Assembly: GCF_020535545.1 (NCBI RefSeq) | Contig: NZ_CP084752.1 | Coordinates: 3,065,501 to 3,129,500, forward strand | DNA from: Roseateles sp. XES5 | Lineage (GTDB): Bacteria; Pseudomonadota; Alphaproteobacteria; Rhizobiales; Rhizobiaceae | Direction: 5' to 3' | Length of the DNA: 64,000 bases | In this document: positions 55,688 through 64,000 of the stretch, piece by piece | Numbering within the stretch: the first letter of the stretch is position 1 | Layout: each line of letters begins with the position of its first letter | Made by a program: the position numbers and the translations under genes | The notes under the pieces: generated by a model | Seen by the model: only the letters and a program-made list of their open reading frames with translations | Told to the model about the DNA's origin: nothing | The model's database searches: none

Positions 55688-57859
55688 ATGAGGCATACCG
55701 GCACGATCATCCTGTGGGCGCTCGTCTCTGCCCTCGTGATCCTCGTCATTACGCTCCCGATCAACCTGCAGACCCAGCTGATCGCCAGCATGGCAGTGGT
55801 CACCTTCATGGCGATCATCAAGGTGCTGCGCGCCGACGGCATCTGGCGTCTGATCGCGCTGGCCTTCGGCACCGCGGTCGTGCTGCGCTACGTTTATTGG
55901 CGCACGACCAGCACGCTGCCGCCGCTCAACCAGTTGGAAAACTTCATTCCCGGTTTCCTGCTCTATCTCGCGGAAATGTACAGCGTGATGATGCTGGCGC
56001 TCAGCCTCTTCGTCGTGGCCATGCCGCTGCCGCCGCGCAAGAGCCGCAAGGCGGCCGACGGCAAGCTGCCGTCGGTCGATGTCTTCGTGCCGAGTTACAA
56101 CGAGGATATCGGCCTCCTCGCCAACACGCTCGCCGCCGCCAGGGCGATGGACTATCCCGCCGACAAGATGACCGTCTGGTTGCTCGACGACGGCGGCACG
56201 GAACAGAAGCGCAATGCCGCCGCCGTCATCGAGGCGCAGACGGCGGAGGCGCGCTACCGCGACCTTCAGGCGCTCTGCGAGGATCTCGGCGCGCGCTACC
56301 TGACGCGGGCGCGCAACGAGCACGCCAAGGCCGGCAACATGAACAACGGCATGCAGCATTCGACCGGCGACCTGATCGCCGTCTTCGATGCCGACCATGC
56401 CCCCGCGCGCGATTTCCTGCGCGAGACGGTCGGTTATTTCTCCGACGATCCCAAGCTTTTCCTCGTCCAGACGCCGCACTTCTTCCTCAACCCCGATCCG
56501 CTGGAACGCAACCTGCGCACCTTCGAGACCATGCCGAGCGAGAACGAGATGTTCTACGGCATCATCCAGCGCGGCCTCGACAAATGGAATGCCGCCTTCT
56601 TCTGCGGTTCGGCCGCCGTGCTCAGGCGCACGGCGCTCAACGAGACGGGCGGTTTTTCCGGCCTTTCGATCACCGAGGACTGCGAGACGGCGCTGGCGCT
56701 GCATTCGCGCGGCTGGAACAGCGTCTATGTCGACAAACCCTTGATCGCCGGCCTGCAGCCGGCCACATTCGCCAGCTTCATCGGCCAGCGCAGCCGCTGG
56801 GCGCAGGGCATGATGCAGATCCTGCGCTTCCGATTTCCGCTGCTCAAGCGCGGGCTCTCGCTGCCGCAGCGGCTCTGCTACATGTCGTCCATGCTGTTCT
56901 GGCTGTTCCCGTTTCCGCGCACGATCTTCCTCGTCGCGCCGCTCTTCTACCTCTTCTTCGATCTCGAGATCTTCACGGCCTCCGGCGGCGAGTTCCTGGG
57001 CTATACGCTCGCCTACATGCTCGTGAACCTCATGATGCAGAACTATCTCTACGGCTCGTTCCGCTGGCCGTGGATTTCCGAGCTCTACGAATATGTGCAG
57101 AGCGTGCATCTGCTGCCCGCCGTCGTTTCGGTCATGCTCAATCCCACCAAGCCGACCTTCAAGGTTACCGCGAAGGACGAATCGATCAAGGTGGCGCGAC
57201 TTTCCGAGATCAGCCGGCCGTTCTTCGTCATCTTCGGTGTCCTCTTCATCGCCTTCCTGATGAGCATCTACCGGTTCTATTCCGAGCCCTACAAGGCGGA
57301 TGTCACCTTCGTGGTCGGTGCGTGGAACCTGCTCAACCTCGTCATCGCCGGCTGCGCGCTTGGCGTCGTTTCCGAGCGGAGCGAGCGGGCGGCAAGTCGG
57401 CGAGTCACGGTCAAGCGGCGCTGCACCTTCGTCATCGCGGGGCGTGAATATCCCTCGACGCTGGAAAATGTCTCGGCCAACGGCGCGCGCGTGCAGGTCT
57501 ACGGCCTGGAGGTGGAGGTCGCGACCGGCACGCGGGCCTATCTGCGCTTCGCGCTATCAGGCGCGGCGGGGGAGGAATCCTTGCCTGTCGACGTACGCAA
57601 CATCGAGAATCTCGACAATGTGATTGCCGTCGGCTGCCGCTTCACGCCGGAGGTGGCGCGTCACCATTCCCTCGTCGCCGACCTGATCTTCGCCAATTCC
57701 AGCCAGTGGAGCGATTTCCAGGTATCGCGGCGCCGCAATCCCGGTCTCGTCCGGGGCACGCTGTGGTTCCTCGGCATCGCCGTTTACCAGACCAGCCGTG
57801 GCCTCATCTACTTCCTGCGCAGCTTCGGCGGTGGGCGCAAGGGGGAGGCGGCATCGTGA
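55688..57859 (+). CDS. bcsA: Cellulose synthase catalytic subunit with PilZ domain
   Basis: 723 residues. Inner-membrane family 2 glycosyltransferase polymerising UDP-glucose into beta-1,4-glucan. Catalytic motifs: DDGGTEQKRN, DADHAPARD (DxD), TED in ITEDCETAL, and QRSRW (QxxRW). Several membrane segments flank the domain. The C-terminal PilZ domain has RAASRRVTVKRR and NVSANGARV, the cyclic-di-GMP-binding residues. The final codon overlaps the bcsB start. Confidence 0.95.
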   Translation: MRHTGTIILWALVSALVILVITLPINLQTQLIASMAVVTFMAIIKVLRADGIWRLIALAFGTAVVLRYVYWRTTSTLPPLNQLENFIPGFLLYLAEMYSVMMLALSLFVVAMPLPPRKSRKAADGKLPSVDVFVPSYNEDIGLLANTLAAARAMDYPADKMTVWLLDDGGTEQKRNAAAVIEAQTAEARYRDLQALCEDLGARYLTRARNEHAKAGNMNNGMQHSTGDLIAVFDADHAPARDFLRETVGYFSDDPKLFLVQTPHFFLNPDPLERNLRTFETMPSENEMFYGIIQRGLDKWNAAFFCGSAAVLRRTALNETGGFSGLSITEDCETALALHSRGWNSVYVDKPLIAGLQPATFASFIGQRSRWAQGMMQILRFRFPLLKRGLSLPQRLCYMSSMLFWLFPFPRTIFLVAPLFYLFFDLEIFTASGGEFLGYTLAYMLVNLMMQNYLYGSFRWPWISELYEYVQSVHLLPAVVSVMLNPTKPTFKVTAKDESIKVARLSEISRPFFVIFGVLFIAFLMSIYRFYSEPYKADVTFVVGAWNLLNLVIAGCALGVVSERSERAASRRVTVKRRCTFVIAGREYPSTLENVSANGARVQVYGLEVEVATGTRAYLRFALSGAAGEESLPVDVRNIENLDNVIAVGCRFTPEVARHHSLVADLIFANSSQWSDFQVSRRRNPGLVRGTLWFLGIAVYQTSRGLIYFLRSFGGGRKGEAAS

Positions 57860-60201
57860 AGGGGCCTTCTGCCACGGCCGTGCTCGTCGGCCTCCTCGTC
57901 GCGTTTACCGCATCCACGGCCCTTGCGCAGCAGGCGACGCCCTTCGACATGTCGGGCGAGCGCGGGCCGTCGACGGAGACGAAGCCGGCAGCCGACGGCG
58001 ACATGCCCGCCGTGGAGACCAGGGTGCCGGAGAAGGCGGCCGCTGTCGCCGACGCTGCCATGCGGCGCTACATCATTCCGGCACCGTCGCTGATGCTCGA
58101 AGGGGAGGCCGCGAGCCGTTCCTTTCCGGTCTATCTCACGCCGCAGCAGGCGGCGGCCGGGACCACGCTTCACCTCGGCTATTCCAATGCCGTGGTCGTT
58201 GCGCCCGAGGTCTCGAGCCTTACCGTCGTGGTCAATGACGTCACGGTGGGCGAAATGCCCGTCCAGTCGCCCGAAGGGACGAAGGACGTGCATTTCGATC
58301 TGCCGGCGAAGCTGCTCCGTCCGGGCGTCAACCGGGTCACCTTCAACGTCGTGCAGCGCCATCGAACGGACTGCACGATCCGCTCGACCTATGATCTCTG
58401 GACCGTACTCGATTCCACGCGCACCTATCTGAGCGTGCCGCGCGACGACAGCGGTCGTCTGTTGACGAGCGACGATATCGCCGCCATCGGCCTCGGCCCG
58501 ACCGGACGGACGAAATTCACCATGGTCGTGCCCGAAATGGGTCAGCCGGCCGCCACCAATGCGCTGATGCGGCTGAGCCAGGGGCTTGCCCTGATGGCGA
58601 AGATGCCGAACCAGGTCTTCGATGTGGTCGAGGCGCTACCCGCAAAGGGGGCGGCGGGCGAATTGCAGGTGATGCTGGGCACGGCCGGCGATCTGGCGCC
58701 GCTCCTGTCGAACCTCCCGGCCGCCGCGCGCAGTTCGGCGATCGCGACCTTCGTGGACGCGCCCTCGGGCGATCACAAGATCTTCCTCGTCAGCGGACCG
58801 GACTGGCCGTCCATCGAAGCTGCGGTCGAAGGCATGGTCGCGCCTATCGATCGGCCGCTCGGCGTGACGCGCGAAGCGCTCAGCGTGCGCCAGCGCAACG
58901 CCGCGGAGATGCCGCTGCTGGCCGGCGAGACGACGCTGAAGCTCGCCGCGCTCGGCGTGCGCACCGCCGAATTCAGCGGCCGCCGCTTCCGCACCGGCTT
59001 CGACATCGGCGTGCCCTCGGATTTCTATGCCGGCGCCTATGGCGAAGCGACGCTGTTGCTCGATGCGGCCTATTCGGCCGAGGTGCAGCCGGGCAGCCAT
59101 ATCGACATCTACGTCAACGGCAACATTGCCTCGACGGTGCCGATCACCAGCCGCAACGGCGGCATTTTCCGTCACCTGCCGATCCGCGTCACCATGCGGC
59201 ATTTCCGGCCGGGGCCGAACCGGATCGATATCGAGACCGTCGTGATGACGGCGGCCGACAAGGTCTGCGCTCCTGGCGCCAGTGCTCTTGAGGAGCCGCG
59301 TTTCGCGCTCTTCGACACATCCGAATTCCGCATGCCGCGTTTCGCGCGCGTTGCGCAGCTGCCCAATCTCGCCGCGCTGTCGGGCACGGGCTTTCCCTAT
59401 TCGCGGGCGGTCAGTCCCATCGCGCTCTATCTCGACCGGCTCGACAAGGACACGCTGTCGACCAGCGCGACCTTCCTCGGCAAGATGGCGGTCGCGAGCG
59501 GGCGGGCCCTGCAGGTGCGCCCGGAAGCATCCGCTCTTGCCATCGGCGAGCGGGATGCCATCCTCGTCGGCACGATCTCGCAGCTGCCGCCCCTGGTGCT
59601 CGGCCAGGCGCATATCGCGGGTGAAAGCGCATCGAGCTGGGGCAGCGCCGCCGACGGTACGGTCGGGCAGGGCGCAACGCAGGACGCGCTCGATGAATGG
59701 CAGCTTAGGGTGCGCGGCGGTTCCTGGCGCGGCCAGATCTCGGCCTTCGAGACCTGGCTACAGGATACGTTCGATATCTCGCTTTCCTCGCTCCGGTTGC
59801 TGCCGGGCGAGGAGGCGCGGGTGGCGCCCGACGATACGGCGCGCCTGCTCGTGGCGCAGGGCGACAGCCCGGAGCGCACCGCCGTCTGGACGGTCGTGTC
59901 GGCGCCCACGGGCGCGGACCTGCGCGCCGGCATGGACGCACTGGCGCAAGAGGCCGGCTGGCAGCAACTCGACGGTTATGCGGCGCTCGAAAGCAAGGAT
60001 ACGGAAACGCTGGATACACGGGCGGTCAGCAGCACGCGGTTCGTCGCGACCCAGCCTTGGACCTTCGCCAATCTCCGGCTGATCGCGGCCAACTGGCTGT
60101 CGTCCAACATCCTCGCCTATGCGGTTATTTTCTGTGTCCTGTCGATCCTGCTCGGCATTGCGACGTCGGGGCTTTTGCGCCGCTTCGGCCGTTCGACCTG
60201 A
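57856..60201 (+). CDS. bcsB: Cellulose synthase periplasmic subunit BcsB
   Basis: 781 residues. GTG 57856 overlaps the bcsA stop (GTGA) and has GGGAGG upstream, with signal peptide SATAVLVGLLVAFTASTALA. BcsB blocks: TLHLGYSNAVVVAPEVSSLTV, LRPGVNRVTFNVVQRHRTDC, GEATLLLDAAYSAEVQPGS and a C-terminal membrane anchor (NILAYAVIFCVLSILLGIA). It guides the glucan across the periplasm and is required for BcsA activity. A longer frame from 57706 is an artefact of overlap with bcsA. Confidence 0.93.
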   Translation: MKGPSATAVLVGLLVAFTASTALAQQATPFDMSGERGPSTETKPAADGDMPAVETRVPEKAAAVADAAMRRYIIPAPSLMLEGEAASRSFPVYLTPQQAAAGTTLHLGYSNAVVVAPEVSSLTVVVNDVTVGEMPVQSPEGTKDVHFDLPAKLLRPGVNRVTFNVVQRHRTDCTIRSTYDLWTVLDSTRTYLSVPRDDSGRLLTSDDIAAIGLGPTGRTKFTMVVPEMGQPAATNALMRLSQGLALMAKMPNQVFDVVEALPAKGAAGELQVMLGTAGDLAPLLSNLPAAARSSAIATFVDAPSGDHKIFLVSGPDWPSIEAAVEGMVAPIDRPLGVTREALSVRQRNAAEMPLLAGETTLKLAALGVRTAEFSGRRFRTGFDIGVPSDFYAGAYGEATLLLDAAYSAEVQPGSHIDIYVNGNIASTVPITSRNGGIFRHLPIRVTMRHFRPGPNRIDIETVVMTAADKVCAPGASALEEPRFALFDTSEFRMPRFARVAQLPNLAALSGTGFPYSRAVSPIALYLDRLDKDTLSTSATFLGKMAVASGRALQVRPEASALAIGERDAILVGTISQLPPLVLGQAHIAGESASSWGSAADGTVGQGATQDALDEWQLRVRGGSWRGQISAFETWLQDTFDISLSSLRLLPGEEARVAPDDTARLLVAQGDSPERTAVWTVVSAPTGADLRAGMDALAQEAGWQQLDGYAALESKDTETLDTRAVSSTRFVATQPWTFANLRLIAANWLSSNILAYAVIFCVLSILLGIATSGLLRRFGRST

Positions 60202-60331
60202 GCACGGGCCCCCGAAGACTGGCAGAGAGGCGTTTACCAATGGTTAACCCTATCGCGGTCTTATCGCAGCAGGTTGGTCTCTCCCGGCCACCGTCGGCGT
60301 TTCCATGGCGCGTCGCGCCGGGGAGGGCCGT

Positions 60332-62518
60332 ATGGTTGATGTAAACCGAAGGAAGTTCGGCATGAAGTCGGTCCTCATGGCGCTCGTCCTCGCCTCGGCT
60401 GGCGCGGCCGGTGTCGCCGGCCTGTCTTTCGGCCTGCCCGATGGCCTGACAAGGGGCCTGCCGCGCCTTGGCGCGGGCGGCGTGGCGACCGGCAGCACCG
60501 ACGATGCTTTTGGCGCGGGTGCCGGCCAGACGCGGTTCGAGATTGCCCAGGCCGATACGGGGCAGACGAACGGGACGTCCGCCGTCGACACGACGGAGCG
60601 CCGCACCGTCGTCGACGAAAGCGCGCTCCGCTATTTCGCCGCGCGCGGCGATATTGCCCGGCTGAATGCCGAGATCGCCCGCCTGCGCGCGCTCTACCCC
60701 ACCTGGATCCCGCCGGAAAATCCCCTTGCCGTTCCCGTCAACGAGGACAGGGAACTGGAGGCGATGTGGGCGCTCTACAGCCAGTCGCGCTATGCAGACG
60801 TCCGTGCCGCGATCACCAAGCGCCAGCAGGAGGACCCGCAATGGACGCCGCCGTCCGACCTCGTCGAGCGGCTCGACGTGGCGGAAAAGCGCGCAGAACT
60901 GATTGCCGCCTCCAATGCCGGCAAGAGCGACGATGTCGTGCGTCTGGCCGCCGAGACGTCCAGCCTGCTCACCTGCTCCGAGGCCGACGTGCTGTGGCGC
61001 GTTGCGGAAGCCTTCGCCCGGACCGATCGCGTGCAGCGCGCCAAGGATGCCTACGGCTACATGCTCGACAACTGCACCGATGCGCCGGTGCGGGTGGCAA
61101 CGGTGCAGAAGGCTTCCACGATGCTGGACTACAAGGACATGCAGGACCTGCTGTCACGCGAGCGCACCGGGGCTGACGGCGTCAAGGAATTCGACGCGAT
61201 CCGCAGCGACCTTGCCCGCCGTTTCGTCGGGGAAGGCGACGAGGATGCGACGCTTGCCGTCGCGCCGACCTATCTGAAGCTGGTCGAAAAGCTGGTCGCC
61301 GACGAGGGGCTTGCCTCCGATGCGCTGCTGCTGGGGTGGTATCACCTGCGCCGCGACCAGAATGCGATTGCCGAGCCGTTCTTCCGCAAGGCGCGCGCCG
61401 TCGAGGATTCTGCCTCCGCCGCGCAGGGCCTCGCGCTCATCCTGCTGGCCCGTAAGATGCCGGCAGAGGCCGAAGACGTGATGTATGCCTGGCGCACCAG
61501 TTCCGATCAGGCGAGGCAAACCTATCTTGCCGCCACCGCCAACCTGCTCGCACTCGATCCGCCGCCGAAGCTTGACACCAAGGTGCTTGGCCGCATCGCG
61601 CAGGTGACCGTGGAGGAAAAACACCCCGAGACGGGGGAGCAGTTCGGCTGGTATGCGCTGGCCATGGACCAGCCGGCGACCGCCGCGGAGTGGTTCGCCC
61701 AGGTGCTGGAATGGAAGACGGATGACGAGCCCGCCGCCTATGGCCTCGGCGTGGCGCATCTGCGGCTTGAGGACGAGGCCGGCCTTGCCGCGCTCAAGCA
61801 GGCCTGGGCCGGACAGTCCGAGCGCATCGCACGGCTCGGTGAAGACGAGGCCACGGATGACGGAACGGCGCGCGCCGCCATCGGCAAACAGCCCCGACTT
61901 GCCCGGACCGGCGAGCGTGTGACGACCCGTCCGATCGTGGAAGAAGTTGCCGTGCGGCCGCAGCGCGTGGTGCGCACGGTGCGGCGCGCGAACACGGCGT
62001 CGACCGTTTCGGCCGATTGCCGCAGCACCCGCAATCCTGCGCGGCTTGCCCCGGCCACCGCGCTTTCGCTTGGCTGGTGCCTGATGGAGCGCAACCGGCC
62101 GATGGAGGCCGCGCAGGCCTTCGAGGTGGCGCTTGCTGGCGAGGGGCGCACGAGGAGCGATGCCGCCTACGGCCAGAGCCTTGCCTATCTGCGTGTCGGG
62201 CTGACCAGCGATGCCGCGGTTGCCGCGACCAGGGCGACGCTCGATCAGCGCCGTGGTGCCGAGCTGCAGGTCGCCATCCTGGGCGATCGCGCCGTCAGCA
62301 GTTTCCGCGCCAAGCGCTATCGCGAGACGATCGCCTTTCTCGATCAGCGCAGCCAGCTGCGCGCCGAACCGACCGACCTGATGGTGCTGCGCGCCTATGC
62401 CTACAAGAATCTCGGCATGCGCGGCGATGCGCTGCGGCTGTTCGAGGCGCTCGGCGAGACCGGGCAAAGGGATGCGATCCGTGCGCTGGCCGAAATGCGC
62501 AGCGAAGGCCGGCGGTGA
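60332..62518 (+). CDS. TPR-repeat protein of the cellulose operon
   Basis: 728 residues. N-terminal membrane segment/signal (MALVLASAGAAGVAGLSFGL), Ala-rich TPR-like helices through most of the chain (LNAEIARLRALYPTWIPP; DALLLGWYHLRRDQNAIAEPF; ATALSLGWCLMERNRPMEAAQ), and a basic insert (VRPQRVVRTVRRANTAS). Position after bcsB suggests a periplasmic scaffold comparable to BcsC's TPR part, but no outer-membrane barrel is present. ATG 60332 follows GGGGAGGGCC; the frame opens earlier at 60305. Confidence 0.82.
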   Translation: MVDVNRRKFGMKSVLMALVLASAGAAGVAGLSFGLPDGLTRGLPRLGAGGVATGSTDDAFGAGAGQTRFEIAQADTGQTNGTSAVDTTERRTVVDESALRYFAARGDIARLNAEIARLRALYPTWIPPENPLAVPVNEDRELEAMWALYSQSRYADVRAAITKRQQEDPQWTPPSDLVERLDVAEKRAELIAASNAGKSDDVVRLAAETSSLLTCSEADVLWRVAEAFARTDRVQRAKDAYGYMLDNCTDAPVRVATVQKASTMLDYKDMQDLLSRERTGADGVKEFDAIRSDLARRFVGEGDEDATLAVAPTYLKLVEKLVADEGLASDALLLGWYHLRRDQNAIAEPFFRKARAVEDSASAAQGLALILLARKMPAEAEDVMYAWRTSSDQARQTYLAATANLLALDPPPKLDTKVLGRIAQVTVEEKHPETGEQFGWYALAMDQPATAAEWFAQVLEWKTDDEPAAYGLGVAHLRLEDEAGLAALKQAWAGQSERIARLGEDEATDDGTARAAIGKQPRLARTGERVTTRPIVEEVAVRPQRVVRTVRRANTASTVSADCRSTRNPARLAPATALSLGWCLMERNRPMEAAQAFEVALAGEGRTRSDAAYGQSLAYLRVGLTSDAAVAATRATLDQRRGAELQVAILGDRAVSSFRAKRYRETIAFLDQRSQLRAEPTDLMVLRAYAYKNLGMRGDALRLFEALGETGQRDAIRALAEMRSEGRR

Positions 62519-62826
62519 TCCCGCTTCGGCCGGCGTCAGATTTCATGGAGGCGGGTGATGGCTGTCATGCCTGCGATATCCACAGGGGGCTGACCGACAA
62601 CGGCCTCCAGTGCGCCGGTTCACGGCGAAGTCCGACCTATCGGACGCCGGGATTGAAGACTTAGGCATTTCCAGTGAAATCCGGTTCACCCAAAATGCTC
62701 TAGCTTTTTGTTTTACCGCATAATCCGACGCCGAAGCGATCCCGCTTCGGCTGGGAAATGCTCTAAATTCTTTTGTTTTCGTTTGTCTTTTCGGGAAAAC
62801 CGGTTCCCACTTTTCCCTGACAAACT
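62519..62826. repeat. Intergenic modular repeat (rhizobial type)
   Basis: This 308-bp spacer has no gene. Two AT-rich modules carry AAATGCTCTA (near 62694 and 62756), each followed by TTTTGTTTT. A perfect hairpin GCCGAAGCG/CGCTTCGGC (62730-62751) lies between them. The last part (AAAACCGGTTCCCACTTTTC, near 62802) has the shape of dispersed rhizobial intergenic mosaics, as in the RIME group. Confidence 0.65.
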
Positions 62827-63768
62827 CTAGCGCAGCCCGGTCTCGTCCAGCAGGCCCTTGCGCTTGGCGTGATAGTAGTAGCCGGCCGCATAGAGGCGCA
62901 CCGCGCCGTCGTTCTTGTCGTCGGCGACCATCCATGCGCCGCGCAGATACTTGCCGGCATATTTGATGTTGGTCTCCGCGTCGAACAGGCCTTCGGCCGG
63001 GCCTTCGTAGCCCATGCTCTTGGCCGTCGAATACTTGATCTGCATGAGACCGTAGTGGCCGCGGTTGAAGGCCCGCGGATTGTAGGTGCTTTCCCGCTTC
63101 ACGACGCGATGCAGCAGCGATTCCGGAATGCCGTAGAGGGCGGCATATTTGGTGATCAGCGCATCGATCGGCGTGCCGGATTTCTTGAACGGCTGGTCGG
63201 CCTGCGGCACGACAAGACGCGTGTCGGTGGTCAGGACGGCATTGCTGATCATGGCGGGCTTTGCCATCGGCACGATCTTGTGGGTGGCGACGAGCTGTTC
63301 GAGGCCTTCCGGTTCGCCCGTGTCGAAGCCCGGCTCCATGACGGAAACGCCAATGACGGTGTCGTAGGTCTGCGGCATTTCGGCGACCGGGTTCACGGCA
63401 GCGCCCGTATTGCCGGCAAGCGCGGTGGTGGCGGCGGCAGCGCCCGTCACGGCCTTGGCTTCCGCAAGGGCGGAGACCGGAACGGCGGCGCCGGCATCGC
63501 TCGCGACGGCAATCGGCGTCGGCAGGGCGAGCGGTGTGTTTTCCGTGCCGGGTTTGGCGACGGGCAGGGCCGCATAGGCGACTTCGATCGTCGCGCCATC
63601 GGCGGCGGCGATGTCCGTGGTTGCGGTCATGGGTGTGGTTGCTGGCGTCACCGTCCTGGCCGTCGTTGCGTCTTCGGCCACGCTGGCGCAGCCGGCAAGC
63701 GATGCAAGAAGGCCTGCACAGGCAAGCGCGGCAATGCGTGCCGGACGGGTAACGGGGGTATCAGCCAT
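62827..63768 (-). CDS. SLT-family lytic transglycosylase lipoprotein
   Basis: 313 residues. Lipobox in ACAGLLASLAGC; a ~150-residue Ala/Thr/Pro-rich linker; then a compact SLT domain: IPESLLHRVVKRESTYNPRA with the catalytic Glu, HYGLMQIKYSTAKSMG, TNIKYAGKYLRGAW, LYAAGYYYHAKR. Periplasmic murein cleavage. ATG 63768 gives the lipoprotein signal; an upstream frame extension does not. Confidence 0.9.
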   Translation of the reverse strand: MADTPVTRPARIAALACAGLLASLAGCASVAEDATTARTVTPATTPMTATTDIAAADGATIEVAYAALPVAKPGTENTPLALPTPIAVASDAGAAVPVSALAEAKAVTGAAAATTALAGNTGAAVNPVAEMPQTYDTVIGVSVMEPGFDTGEPEGLEQLVATHKIVPMAKPAMISNAVLTTDTRLVVPQADQPFKKSGTPIDALITKYAALYGIPESLLHRVVKRESTYNPRAFNRGHYGLMQIKYSTAKSMGYEGPAEGLFDAETNIKYAGKYLRGAWMVADDKNDGAVRLYAAGYYYHAKRKGLLDETGLR

Positions 63769-63900
63769 GGTCGTCGCTCTCGGTTTGCCGGGGTTCAGAG
63801 GCGCCGAAACGCCCCCGCTTTTGCAAATCAACCGGCCGTGGCCGTGCCCCGCTCATAGCCGATCGGGGGCAAAGCGGCAACCCGCAGGCTTCGCCATGCG

Positions 63901-64000
63901 TCATGCCGCCGCCCGCTTCAGCCCTGCCGTCAGCAATCCGGCGCCGATCAACAGCGTGCCGCCGGTGCGGTTGACGACCTTCTGCACCGAGGGTTTGCGG
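63901..64000 (-). CDS. LysE/RhtB-family exporter, C-terminal end only
   Basis: 32 codons before the stop are in the window: NRTGGTLLIGAGLLTAGLKR, the closing helix of LysE/RhtB amino-acid exporters. The gene continues beyond base 64000. Confidence 0.7.
   Translation of the reverse strand, partial: RKPSVQKVVNRTGGTLLIGAGLLTAGLKRAAA

Overview
The window is GC-rich chromosomal DNA of an alphaproteobacterium, most likely a member of the Rhizobiaceae (Rhizobium/Agrobacterium/Ensifer/Shinella type). Pointers are a bcsN-bcsA-bcsB cellulose operon, a RibH2-type lumazine synthase behind an FMN riboswitch, a soluble globin-coupled chemoreceptor, an ArsR-methyltransferase fusion ahead of metF, VirC1-like ParA ATPases and modular intergenic repeats of rhizobial type. 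No rRNA, tRNA, CRISPR array, prophage or insertion sequence was seen. Genes are dense, and many pairs overlap by 1-4 bases.

Region 1 (1-9620): the 3' part of an AraC/GbdR-like regulator, a LysR regulator with two DNA-binding domains, and a divergent operon that reads as a complete five-enzyme route for ergothioneine breakdown. The steps are ergothionase (a HAL-family lyase without the MIO triad), thiourocanate hydratase (urocanase-like), a DUF917 desulfhydrase, a hydantoinase and an N-carbamoyl-glutamate amidohydrolase, plus a small TfoX-N protein. Expected products are trimethylamine, H2S, CO2, NH3 and glutamate.

Region 2 (9.7-15.4 kb): a GH25 lipoprotein, a YdeI-like protein, an L,D-transpeptidase, a polyamine-type binding protein divergent from a LuxR-type regulator, and riboswitch-controlled ribH2. 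Region 3 (15.4-27.2 kb): a four-gene ABC importer and an RpiR regulator, divergent from an operon of N-formylglutamate-amidohydrolase-like enzyme, APC permease, glutamine-synthetase-like ligase, aldehyde dehydrogenase and iron alcohol dehydrogenase. Together these look like a gamma-glutamylation pathway for an amino alcohol. Two matching TGAA-N8-TTCA palindromes lie in the divergent promoter region.

Region 4 (27.3-35.9 kb): two tandem orphan ParA/VirC1-like ATPases, the globin chemoreceptor, a secreted GH5 hydrolase, a VOC protein, a large L,D-transpeptidase, a DUF4432 epimerase-like protein and a DUF442 phosphatase-like protein. Region 5 (36.0-41.0 kb): a minus-strand cluster of lipase, DMT exporter, class III CoA-transferase and TPP enzyme. 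Region 6 (41.1-50.2 kb): a degenerate RNase T2-like protein, ettA, the ArsR-methyltransferase/metF pair, a 25-residue membrane protein gene, a DMT transporter, MltB, a second GH25 lipoprotein and an Omp25-like barrel.

Region 7 (50.4-64 kb): a GGDEF-EAL protein, a serine hydrolase, a SnoaL-like protein, a GNAT protein, then bcsN-bcsA-bcsB-TPR without the usual bcsZ endoglucanase, an intergenic repeat, an SLT lytic transglycosylase lipoprotein and the 3' end of a LysE exporter. Six or more cell-wall-remodelling enzymes are spread through the window.
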